Source of the DNA: Planctomycetota bacterium
GTDB lineage: Bacteria; Planctomycetota; Planctomycetia; Pirellulales; Lacipirellulaceae
NCBI GenBank assembly: GCA_024278955.1
Contig: JAJRSE010000017.1
Location: 103,357 to 167,356, forward strand
Reading direction: 5' to 3'
Length of the DNA stretch: 64,000 bases
Positions 26,691-34,953 of the stretch are shown one piece after another. The translations under genes were made by a program, and so were the position numbers. The notes under the pieces were generated by a model, which had not been told where the DNA came from, made no database searches, and saw nothing but the letters and a program-made list of their open reading frames with translations. How positions within the stretch are numbered: position 1 is the first letter of the stretch; each line of letters begins with the position of its first letter.

Positions 26691-29600
26691 CTAGTCGCTT
26701 GCCCAGCGTATGTGGCCTAAGGGATCGACGGTTACTTTGCGGACCGAACGTTCTTGCATCTTCTTAGGAGACATATAGAGATTATCTTTGTTGATCTTCT
26801 CTGTCTCTCTGGCATCAGTATGCAGTTTGAAATAGATGCGTTTGCTACGCTGATCCATCTTTCTGACCACGCAAAGCTTGATCTCCCCATCGTCGCCAAC
26901 CATCTCAAACATCTCGCCAATTGAAAACGACATGACAAATCGCTTCCCTTTTTCTGGGATGCGATCGATAGAAGGCAGCCCATCGCGTGCTCGTTTTGCT
27001 GCATCCCACATCGTGATGACCTCGGCGGACCATTTTTCACTTTCACTTTCGCCTTGAGCCCAATAGACAATGTGATGATTGTTTCCTGGCTTGACATATT
27101 GGCCTTCACGCGTCGAACGATTATTTTCTTTGCGTCGCCGGTTGTCCTCGTCGGTGCAGACTGGTCGGAAAGTTGCACTCTCTTCCAGCATGCGAACCTT
27201 ATAGATTGGAACACCCTTCTTGCCAGGATTCTTTTTGTTCTTCATGTGAGGTGTATTTTCCCCCTTGAAGGCATCTTTGGGATATTTCTTCTTGCCATCA
27301 GGGTCAATACCTTGATCTATCAAATGTTTCTTGAGAATCTCACGGGTTTTCAAATCTCGTACTTTCGCCAAGTGCTTGGCATTTTCTATCGAGTCAACAG
27401 GCTTTCGACGCACGTAGACCCCTTCGGCTTCGATCCAATTTTTTGCCCAAGGGCGTTCTTCGTCAGTAAGCCCACTCTGCTCAGGCTTACTGGTTGTCCC
27501 GTAAAAAGTTGCTTCATGCAGTGCCCCGGAAATTTTCCGCTGGACTCGATGAGAGACATTGAGCGAAAGTACAGCCATGCGAGCATCGTTCAAAAACCCG
27601 GGCCAAGGAGGTGGCATATTTTCGCCTCTGGATTCAGCCAAAGCTAGCAACCTCGCTTGATCGGTCATGGCAATCACGATCGCATCGATAGCGTGATGGC
27701 GATGGTCGTTTCGATTTTTCCGCCCTTTCTTCTCTAGATCAAGGATATTATTCATTCCCCACCAATGCCGCAGGTCTTTGGTCATACCCCCGCGCGGGCA
27801 CACAATGGGCACTCCAAGGCACTCAAGGTACTCCTTCACGCAAGTAGCGATGTAGGTTGTGTCGCGCAGTTGGCGTTCGATGAAATTGTCGAGCTTGATG
27901 TCCATCTGCTCTAGTTTCTGACGTTTGGAGTTATCTAATTTGCGAGCTAGCTGAATCATCCGGTCGTATCGAGGTCGGTCGCTTTCCTTGAGCCACTCGG
28001 CTGGTGTACGATTTTTCTTCTCTCCATTGCATTTCCGATGACACACCACTTTGTTACTCAACGAGTCATCCAGGCTTCGCCAACGTGGCAAAATATGATC
28101 GATGTCAGCATCGCCGTTGAATAGTTGAGCAGCACCGATCTTCACTCCACAATACAAGCAGTCTCCGTCCTGTTCTTGCCACAGCAAGTAGCGGTTAATG
28201 TTATTCCGAGAGGGCTTTCTATCAAAATCTTCAACCAGCCGTTCGGCAATAGCCTCTCGTATTTTCTGGCGTTTGGAATTTTCAAATCGAATTTCTCGCC
28301 GCTGGTCAAAAGACTTTTTCGCTTCGCGAGCAAGTTCGATATGAATCCTCTCTGGTTTACCATGTTCACGAATGATGGCATTCACCACTTTACGAACCTC
28401 GATAAGTGCTTGCCGGACAATCGGATTTGGGAGGTCGGGAGCCTGTGGCAAAAACTTTTTTTGTGAGACCACACGTTGATCAGGTCGCAAATAGCCTGCC
28501 GCATGAAGCGCACTGTCGGTCTCGTCGTTGGCCATCAGCAGGAGACCTCTTTCCAGAAAGGGCACTAAACGACAAATTGCAGACCGACAAAAATGCATAT
28601 ATCCTTCTGGGAGATGCGCCGCCGAGGCCCTTTCGGCCTCTTCTAGGCTCAGGCTGCATTCTTCCTGCAACCGCTTTACCGCAATCTCTTCGCGTTCCTC
28701 GTGAAGACAAATGTCGACCACCCGGTCCTTAAGTTCATCGTCAAGTGTCCGCCAACGTTTCCCTAAACACTTCGCGCCAGACAGAATCGAATCGGTTCCA
28801 TGGCCCTTTAGCTTGTCTCGTCCCCCTCGCTCGAAATTAAAAGTCATGTGGACTGAAAACTTAAGCTTTTTTCGCAGAGCATCAAAAGTTTGCTGCTTGG
28901 TTGTGGCCAGGGCTTTGACGATGACGACTCGCTCGTCTTGCTCAAGCCAACGGAAACCACCGTCGTCGAATACTTTGAGGTTGTTTACTTCTTGCAAGAT
29001 CCGAAAACGCTGGGCAGCTCTATCAGCTTTGGCACAACGTGGCCGTCGGCAACGCTTCTCAGGATCGTCTTCTCGGGTGAGGTCGCATTGCCCCACGACC
29101 GAACGCGGCCAGTACATTTTGCGTTGAAAAAAAACAAACCCATGGATGCCGAACTGCGAGAGCAAACGACTCGCCAGTTCTTCCCAGCGATCGGTCTCAA
29201 TCATCGCCTCACGCTGATCTTGCCAGACAGGCTCAGTGGGATACTCCTGCCCGGGTGACCGACCGTTTTTTAATTTGTCGGTAAGAAGGTCAGGGTGAAA
29301 TTCCTGTTGCTTTTTCCAAATTGCGTTGAATTCCTCGGCGAACATACTCCTCTTCGTATGCTTGCCCCGCACTGGACGGTTGTCGTCTCCATTGTGCTGG
29401 TGCAACTGAAGTTTTTCGTGGAGATACTGGCCTAAGGTCTGATCGTGACTCTTCAGTTCCTGCTCTAACTCACCAATCTCTTCAAGCATGGCCGAAGCTT
29501 CGCGTGTCTTGTCCGGCTTTCGATTCGAGAGAAATCCACGCCGCACGGCGAAATGAAAGAGCACTCGCCCTAGCTGGTAAGGTTCCAGCTTTTCGCTAAT

Positions 29601-29918
29601 CGCGAGTGCTCGCAGGCGGTAGGGGTTGAATTCTTCGCCGTCCGAGAAGATCTCTTGTATTTCTTTCTCCTGCTTCGGCAACAGCCCCACCTGCTGCAGA
29701 GCTAAGCGAAGAATCCTTTTTCGGTCAGCTCGCCGGGCAATCTGCCGCCGCTGTCCACGCGCAATTCTCCGTGCTTGGCTTTTAGACTGTTCGCCTCCCT
29801 GTTGGTCGCGGTCTACCCCTTCGGGGAATATGCGGACCACCCCTGCTCTTATCCGAGCACCGTCCACTAAAAAGGCACCTAGCGAGGAGGTTCCAACATC
29901 AAGTCCAAGAATTCTCAT
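26691..29918 (-). CDS. cas9: Type II-C Cas9 RNA-guided DNA endonuclease
   Basis: 1075 residues, the size of compact II-C proteins. RuvC-I MRILGLDVGTSSLG (Asp7); Arg-rich bridge helix about 45-75; helical REC lobe about 80-490 with a Cys pair near 290-295; RuvC-II RIHIELARE (Glu528); HNH 587-635 with DIDHILP (Asp607, His608) and Asn631, flanked by two Cys pairs (587/590, 626/630) that may bind zinc; RuvC-III DHRHHAIDA (His742, Asp745); wedge and PAM-interacting region about 800-1075. All nuclease residues are present, so it should cut both strands. It is read away from the tracrRNA gene and toward cas1-cas2. No csn2 or cas4 is present. The PAM cannot be told from sequence. Confidence 0.97.
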   Translation of the reverse strand: MRILGLDVGTSSLGAFLVDGARIRAGVVRIFPEGVDRDQQGGEQSKSQARRIARGQRRQIARRADRKRILRLALQQVGLLPKQEKEIQEIFSDGEEFNPYRLRALAISEKLEPYQLGRVLFHFAVRRGFLSNRKPDKTREASAMLEEIGELEQELKSHDQTLGQYLHEKLQLHQHNGDDNRPVRGKHTKRSMFAEEFNAIWKKQQEFHPDLLTDKLKNGRSPGQEYPTEPVWQDQREAMIETDRWEELASRLLSQFGIHGFVFFQRKMYWPRSVVGQCDLTREDDPEKRCRRPRCAKADRAAQRFRILQEVNNLKVFDDGGFRWLEQDERVVIVKALATTKQQTFDALRKKLKFSVHMTFNFERGGRDKLKGHGTDSILSGAKCLGKRWRTLDDELKDRVVDICLHEEREEIAVKRLQEECSLSLEEAERASAAHLPEGYMHFCRSAICRLVPFLERGLLLMANDETDSALHAAGYLRPDQRVVSQKKFLPQAPDLPNPIVRQALIEVRKVVNAIIREHGKPERIHIELAREAKKSFDQRREIRFENSKRQKIREAIAERLVEDFDRKPSRNNINRYLLWQEQDGDCLYCGVKIGAAQLFNGDADIDHILPRWRSLDDSLSNKVVCHRKCNGEKKNRTPAEWLKESDRPRYDRMIQLARKLDNSKRQKLEQMDIKLDNFIERQLRDTTYIATCVKEYLECLGVPIVCPRGGMTKDLRHWWGMNNILDLEKKGRKNRNDHRHHAIDAIVIAMTDQARLLALAESRGENMPPPWPGFLNDARMAVLSLNVSHRVQRKISGALHEATFYGTTSKPEQSGLTDEERPWAKNWIEAEGVYVRRKPVDSIENAKHLAKVRDLKTREILKKHLIDQGIDPDGKKKYPKDAFKGENTPHMKNKKNPGKKGVPIYKVRMLEESATFRPVCTDEDNRRRKENNRSTREGQYVKPGNNHHIVYWAQGESESEKWSAEVITMWDAAKRARDGLPSIDRIPEKGKRFVMSFSIGEMFEMVGDDGEIKLCVVRKMDQRSKRIYFKLHTDARETEKINKDNLYMSPKKMQERSVRKVTVDPLGHIRWASD

Positions 29919-30028
29919 AAGCTAGTCGACCTTCTTCGGGGAAAGTAGCTAGAATGAAGTTTAAACCGATCCCAGTTAGCCGAAGTGGTGCGTTTGGTGT
30001 GCCGCTCTTTCAGCTAAATGGGCCATTG

Positions 30029-30067
30029 AGAGGCCGTCTGCCGACTGGAATGTCGAAGGCGGCCTCT
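30029..30067 (-). other. Hairpin in predicted cas9 leader
   Basis: AGAGGCCG (30029-30036) pairs with CGGCCTCT (30060-30067), and the loop contains an inner CGAC/GTCG stem. It lies between the candidate cas9 promoter and the cas9 start. Without a U-tract it is more likely a leader structure than a terminator. Confidence 0.5.
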
Positions 30068-30079
30068 TTCCATAGCCGT

Positions 30080-30107
30080 AGCGTATGTATATCATGCTCA
30101 TTGTCAA
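30080..30107 (-). promoter_or_regulatory. Candidate cas9 operon promoter
   Basis: On the minus strand, TTGACA (30107-30102), 16 nt, then TACGCT (30085-30080). The -35 is perfect and the -10 weak. The leader to the cas9 start would be about 155 nt. Confidence 0.35.
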
Positions 30108-30150
30108 TGGACAGTCGAGACCATTTATAGAAACTAACAATATATAGTTT

Positions 30151-30226
30151 CTTTTGTTTGCTCTTGCTGAACAGAGGACATAATACTTACACTATACAAG
30201 TCGCTTTTGTTTGCTCTTGCTGACAG
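30151..30226 (+). repeat. Duplicated leader-like 20-mer beside the array remnant
   Basis: CTTTTGTTTGCTCTTGCTGA occurs at 30151-30170 and 30204-30223. The second copy runs directly into the first remnant repeat. Between the copies is TTACACT, the same 7 nt that end the CRISPR repeat. Confidence 0.75.
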
Positions 30227-30310
30227 TTGCGGATTGCTAGCAGGCTGGGATTGGTTACACTTCATATTCGCCGGCACTGTGACTGTCTTTAGTTGCGGAT
30301 TGGTTACACT
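30226..30310 (+). CRISPR. Two-repeat CRISPR array remnant
   Basis: The first repeat (30226-30261) is full length with three changes: GGTTG reads GCTAG, and TGAG reads TGGG. A 30-nt spacer (30262-30291) follows. The second repeat (30292-30310) is 19 nt, GTTGCGGATTGGTTACACT, which equals the 36-nt repeat after a 17-nt deletion between its two GATTGGTT copies. Same strand and same spacer length as the main array. Confidence 0.88.
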
Positions 30311-30373
30311 AACCTGGAAGGAAGTGACGATGCACATTTTTGCATCTTCTAACCCTGCCAGGAGCCTAAATCT

Positions 30374-30577
30374 ATGCCTGAAGCTGCTATCCGACTACAC
30401 ATTGAGCCACTCGATGAGGGTGGATACGTCGCGACGAGTCCCGATGTCCCCGGGCTTGTTGCCCAGGGGCGTACCGTCGTCGAGACAACTGAGATTGCGC
30501 GCGATGTGGCCCGGAAGATCGCAGAATCGTGCTTGGAGCATGGCGATCCGCTGCCGCCTGCACTCGCAGAAAACTAG
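30374..30577 (+). CDS. HicB-like small protein
   Basis: 67 residues. IRLHIEPLDEGGYVATSPDVPGLVAQG is the HicB/UPF0150 pattern (GGYVA, PDVPG, QG). It lacks the C-terminal DNA-binding domain of many HicB antitoxins, and no HicA toxin gene is next to it, so it looks like an orphan. A good ribosome site (AGGAG, 9 nt upstream) supports the ATG. It forms a likely two-gene unit with the next gene, between the array remnant and the tracrRNA gene. A link with CRISPR function is not shown. Confidence 0.75.
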   Translation: MPEAAIRLHIEPLDEGGYVATSPDVPGLVAQGRTVVETTEIARDVARKIAESCLEHGDPLPPALAEN

Positions 30578-30610
30578 CTAGATTTTGAATCTTATACGGG
30601 AGTCGCTGCT

Positions 30611-30829
30611 ATGGACCGTGAAGAACTCAATGAACTCATTAAACAAGGGCCCGTGCGCATTAAGATGAACAACGGCGAGACTTATGATGTGCCAAGCATC
30701 GAATTCGCCGTCGTTGGCGATATTGCTGCGGCTGTTCTCGTGCGTGGCGAGGACAATAAGCTTCGTACGAAGCACCTCACGCTTGTCACGATGTGTTCGG
30801 TAGAATCCCTTTCGACCGAGGCCAATTAA
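30611..30829 (+). CDS. Small conserved-type hypothetical protein
   Basis: 72 residues. ELIKQGPVRIKMNNGETYDVPSIEFAVVG resembles a group of short planctomycete proteins that begin with a leucine-rich helix followed by a beta-rich xxDGRxxxV unit. No catalytic residues are visible, and it is not HicA (no His/Lys-rich double-stranded-RNA fold motif). GGGAG lies 8 nt upstream of the ATG. 33 nt after the HicB-like gene; its stop is 28 nt before the tracrRNA -35. Confidence 0.65.
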   Translation: MDREELNELIKQGPVRIKMNNGETYDVPSIEFAVVGDIAAAVLVRGEDNKLRTKHLTLVTMCSVESLSTEAN

Positions 30830-30856
30830 CCTCCCTGGAGAATCTACACAAAAGCA

Positions 30857-30885
30857 TTGGACAAATGGCAATCTCTTGCTACAAT
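30857..30885 (+). promoter_or_regulatory. Promoter of the tracrRNA gene
   Basis: TTGGAC (30857-30862), exactly 17 nt, then TACAAT (30880-30885). The start point 7 nt on is A30892, the first base of the anti-repeat. Confidence 0.8.
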
Positions 30886-30891
30886 CCAAGC

Positions 30892-31002
30892 AGTGTAACC
30901 AATCTCAGTCTGCGAGACTTTTCGTAACAAGAAGAAAAATTCGCAGGCAACGCTCTACGGAGCGACCGACCGCAACGCTTCGGCAGTGCGGTCTTTTTTT
31001 TT
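30892..31002 (+). ncRNA. tracrRNA for the type II-C Cas9
   Basis: About 111 nt. Anti-repeat 30892-30928: 22 nt (30892-30913) pair with repeat bases 15-36 (one G-U), then a 9-nt by 8-nt internal loop, then CGTAAC (30923-30928) pairs with repeat bases 1-6 (one G-U). A nexus hairpin CGCTC-TACG-GAGCG (about 30950-30964) is followed by the terminator hairpin GACCGCA / TGCGGTC and nine T. The layout (lower stem, bulge, upper stem, nexus, terminator) matches known tracrRNAs; the nexus context CAACGCTCT resembles that of Neisseria. Transcribed on the + strand, away from cas9. Confidence 0.93.
30968..31002 (+). terminator. Rho-independent terminator of the tracrRNA
   Basis: Stem GACCGCA (30968-30974) with TGCGGTC (30987-30993), inner GC-TTCG-GC, then nine T (30994-31002). 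Confidence 0.9.
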
Positions 31003-31316
31003 GCGCTGAACGCAGACGGCGAGTCTTACGCAGGGACGACGGGCTAGAGGTAACGCAGTTGGGTTAGGTGTGCAACAGCGGCGCGCGGGTCAGCAGAAAT
31101 CGGGATCGCACTAGGTGGAGTGATAAAGTGGTGGAGCGATAAAGTGAAGTGATAAATCAGCAAGCCCTAACGCAAGTGCGCCGGGCAGCCGAAAAGTTGC
31201 GAATCGCTAGTAGGGCCCTCCCGTGCTGGCCGCTATAAAGTCTCATCGAATCGCTAGGAAAAAAATTGGCAATGCGTTATGGTGAACGCCATGGGGCAGC
31301 TATCAGGAGAAGAGCG
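31003..31316. other. Intergenic region after the tracrRNA
   Basis: 314 nt. It has short GTGATAAAGTG-type repeats at about 31117-31157, the right copy of the 34-nt bracketing repeat (31167-31200), and a repeat-like start GTTGCGAATCGCTAGTAGG (31196-31214). No gene is seen. Confidence 0.5.
31167..31200 (+). repeat. 34-nt repeat bracketing the CRISPR locus, right copy
   Basis: 33 of 34 positions match 23446-23479. It is followed by GAATCGCTAG, so its last 5 nt and this sequence read as a worn copy of the CRISPR repeat start, close to the 30226 remnant (GTTGCGGATTGCTAG). Confidence 0.8.
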
Positions 31317-32292
<976 letters not shown>

Positions 32293-32649
32293 CGATTGCC
32301 ATTCAGACTGGAGATTGGTGGACGGAAATCTCGGCTGCCGACTGCCCCCTTGAGGGGCTTGTCGGCGGCCTGGCATTCTAACCGATCGAACAGAGTTTGC
32401 CAGGGCTGCCTTTTATGACTCAGGATGATTGCAAAGTCAGAAACAAAGGCCAATAAATCTAGCCACAGAGATCAGAGAGAACACCGAGTGCTAGAAACAA
32501 AGGTTTCTCTGAGTGCTCTGTGATCTCTGTGGCTAAATTTCCTTCAATTACGCGACTTGGCAATCGCCCTGCCTTTATGGTTCAAGACGATTGCCAGGCC
32601 GGTATTTCAACCGCCAAGGGAAGAGAAAAACCTTTTGGAAGGCATCAAA
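32293..32649. other. Intergenic region with a dispersed inverted repeat
   Basis: 357 nt between tRNA-Lys and the 3' end of the DUF1570 gene. It holds the inverted repeat at 32460-32535. A word CAGGATGATTGCAAAG / CAAGACGATTGCCAGG occurs twice in variant form (about 32420 and 32582). No gene is seen. Confidence 0.5.
32460..32535. repeat. Dispersed inverted repeat, copy 2
   Basis: Perfect 14-nt arms AGCCACAGAGATCA (32461-32474) and TGATCTCTGTGGCT (32521-32534), with inner GAACACCGAG and CTGAGTGCTC. Same family as 4536-4611 and 43220-43363. Confidence 0.85.
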
Positions 32650-33813
32650 TCACTTGATACGCGACATTCGGCGGTAAAAATCATCTTCCAACGCGCCGAG
32701 GTCTTTGCCAAAGTGCTTACGAAAATCGGCCAGTTTGGTAGCCTTGTCGTCGACTACGAGGAGCGGCTTTTCGGCAAGCTCTTTTAAGTAAGAGGTGTAC
32801 TCTTCGGGGTGCCATTTAATGAGAAAATAGTTCCACGCCCAGGCCGCGGCGTAGGCGTCGAGGGCGGTTCGCGGTTCGCGGAAAAGATTGTCGTTGACGA
32901 GGAGGCTTTTGAGCCGAATTTCTTGCCCCGCCCTGACGCGGCCCCGATAGCGATCCCAACGAGAGTAGTTGACTTTGCCGATTCCTCCCCAGCTTCGGCT
33001 GCCGGAAAGATCGGGGGTCTCGAAGTAAACGGCCATGCCTTCGCTGAGCCAGATCGGAGGAAAGCTGAATCGTTTTTGCAGCCCGCAGTTGAACGAAATT
33101 TGGTGCGTCGCTTCGTGAACGATGGTCGCAACCAAGGGCTCGGCTTCAGGTTGAGAGAGTAATGCCGTGATATCGTGTTTCGTTCCCCGGCGGCTATTCT
33201 CGCGACGCAGCTGTTGTACGCCGGTGAGATCGTACATGACGATTCGGTTGGTTCCGAAGCTGTAGTAGCCAATGGCATTGCCGGCACCCTCTCCTAGTTC
33301 TTTCTTGGCATGGTGAAGGTACGAGGCTTTGTCGCTGAATACGAGGACTGCCAGCGGAGCAGTCGGAGCACGAACCTCGCAGCCGCGTTTACTCCAGTAG
33401 GCAATAAAAGCACGCTGGAGCCGTTCGAGTAGCGAGCTACACCATTTGGCATAGGTTCGCGTCGTATTAAAGACCACGACATAGTGCTTCGATTCGTGCG
33501 ATTGAAACCCAGGGCCCATTTCTTTGAGCAGACGTTGGGCCAGCTGTTTTTTGTCGAGCGACACAAGCGGTTCTGAGTCGCTTGTGCGGCTGCGGATCAT
33601 CCGGGCTTCGATTGGCCACATGGCCCCTTCGTCGGTTTCGAGAAGCATGCTGCCGACCGAATCTTCGATCAGCACTTTGCCGCTCAGTTCGAGCTCGCGT
33701 CCATCGATGTTGGCCATCACATGCTCGACCGCACGGGCTGGCCGTGGCTGAGAAATGTGGAATAGCCCGGCAACGAGAATGAGCCAGCAGATTTGAATTC
33801 GGAAGGAAGTCAT
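32650..33813 (-). CDS. DUF1570-type secreted metallopeptidase-like protein
   Basis: 387 residues from the ATG at 33811-33813, the Met that opens a signal peptide (FRIQICWLILVAGLF). Residues 30-100 are beta-rich. Residues 105-380 form the DUF1570 region with VHEATHQI (His233, Glu234, His237) and WLSEGMAVYFE (Glu258), the zinc-site pattern of gluzincin metallopeptidases. It is probably exported and zinc-dependent; the substrate is unknown. DUF1570 is especially common in planctomycetes. Confidence 0.82.
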   Translation of the reverse strand: MTSFRIQICWLILVAGLFHISQPRPARAVEHVMANIDGRELELSGKVLIEDSVGSMLLETDEGAMWPIEARMIRSRTSDSEPLVSLDKKQLAQRLLKEMGPGFQSHESKHYVVVFNTTRTYAKWCSSLLERLQRAFIAYWSKRGCEVRAPTAPLAVLVFSDKASYLHHAKKELGEGAGNAIGYYSFGTNRIVMYDLTGVQQLRRENSRRGTKHDITALLSQPEAEPLVATIVHEATHQISFNCGLQKRFSFPPIWLSEGMAVYFETPDLSGSRSWGGIGKVNYSRWDRYRGRVRAGQEIRLKSLLVNDNLFREPRTALDAYAAAWAWNYFLIKWHPEEYTSYLKELAEKPLLVVDDKATKLADFRKHFGKDLGALEDDFYRRMSRIK

Positions 33814-34128
33814 AGAACTCCATTGTAGCCACCGCAGCCTTGTCTGCATCCCTGCTAATCGCCGGTGCCGGCTGGGTAGATTGTGCTGGCACTTAGTCCT
33901 GACGCTCAAAACACCTTTTAAGCATCAAATGGGGGGCATCAGAAGGCTAAAAACGGCATTTCTAGGGGATTAGGTATTACTTGCGAGAGAGTCGACCTAA
34001 GCCAGGGCCTCAGCCGAGGCATAAAGTTGTGGTTGGCTCTGCGGTCAGGTACATTGTAGAGGTCTGCTTCGCACTATATTCCGTCCTTCCTGTTCTCTAT
34101 CCCTCCCGCCAGAAAGTCCCTCCTTCCC
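33814..34128. other. Divergent intergenic region
   Basis: 315 nt between the DUF1570 gene and the zinc-ribbon gene, which point away from each other. Both promoters should be here; none is clear by eye. No repeat is shared with other regions. Confidence 0.4.
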
Positions 34129-34941
34129 ATGGCGATCGATTTTTCCTGCTCTTCTTGCGAGAAGAGTTATCGCGTTAAAGAAGAGCTGGCCGGCAAGACG
34201 GCTGAGTGCTCAGCGTGCGGGAAAAAAATGCGCATACCGATGTTGGTGTCTGCGGCATCGGATTCGGGTTTGAACCTCAATCAAGAACCCAAGGGCTTGA
34301 TCGACGACGTGCTTCCGACCAAGTCGTCGGCTACGCTGACGCCGGCCATGACTCAGAAATGCCCCGAGTGTACGTCGCCGCTTGCACTCGACGCGGTTCT
34401 TTGTGTTGTTTGTGGCTACGACAAACGGTCTGGCGATATTTTAGAGACAGAGAGCGAACGAGAAATCGAAAAAGGCGAAGAGCGTACCTCTGCCGATCAC
34501 TTGAAGCGGGGCGGGGCGTTTAGCTTTTTGGGGGCGATGCTGGCGGCGGGTGTCTGGCTAGGTTTGGCCATTGCTCTTGGTGTCGGAGTCGAGGTTGGCT
34601 ACCCGGCGCTTTTGGTCGGCATACTGGCTGGTATGGGCATGAAGTACGGTTATGGCGGGACGCCTAGCTTTATTGCTGGCGTGGTTGCCTCGGTTATGTC
34701 GATGGCCGGGATCTTTGCAGCCAAGGGCTTGATTTTCGACCACCTACGTTCACAGCCTCGAATCGAAATCAAGCAAGAGACGCCGCTGGAAGAAGTTGCC
34801 GGCGAAGTGGTCCATGTCTTTACTCCCGAGACCATGATCGAGATGTTTGGAATCTATGATGTCCTCTTCATCGTCGTTGCGATGGGAGCCGCCTACGCAC
34901 TGGCTCGCGGCGATCATGCGCTCAAGACCGAAGAGTTGTAG
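34129..34941 (+). CDS. Zinc-ribbon membrane protein
   Basis: 270 residues. The first zinc ribbon is FSCSSCEKSYRVKEELAGK ... CSACGKK (residues 6-28) and the second CPECTSPLALDA ... CVVCGYD (about 79-102). A charged linker follows, then four hydrophobic segments (about 125-145, 150-170, 178-200, 240-262). The MJ0042-like first ribbon is common at the start of planctomycete membrane proteins. Function unknown. The next gene starts 12 nt later, so they are co-transcribed. Confidence 0.8.
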   Translation: MAIDFSCSSCEKSYRVKEELAGKTAECSACGKKMRIPMLVSAASDSGLNLNQEPKGLIDDVLPTKSSATLTPAMTQKCPECTSPLALDAVLCVVCGYDKRSGDILETESEREIEKGEERTSADHLKRGGAFSFLGAMLAAGVWLGLAIALGVGVEVGYPALLVGILAGMGMKYGYGGTPSFIAGVVASVMSMAGIFAAKGLIFDHLRSQPRIEIKQETPLEEVAGEVVHVFTPETMIEMFGIYDVLFIVVAMGAAYALARGDHALKTEEL

Positions 34942-34953
34942 GCAAAACACGGC

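Larger units (their letters stand above)
29919..30373. other. Region upstream of cas9: hairpin, duplicated 20-mer and array remnant
   Basis: 455 nt between the cas9 start and the HicB-like gene. It holds a hairpin (30029-30067), a candidate cas9 promoter (30080-30107), a 20-nt sequence present twice (30151 and 30204), and a two-repeat CRISPR remnant (30226-30310). No gene is seen. Confidence 0.7.

Noticed and set aside
30611..30829. Second small gene as a HicA toxin partner of the HicB-like gene
   Set aside because: It lacks the HicA pattern (Gly-rich turn and catalytic His) and resembles other small planctomycete proteins.
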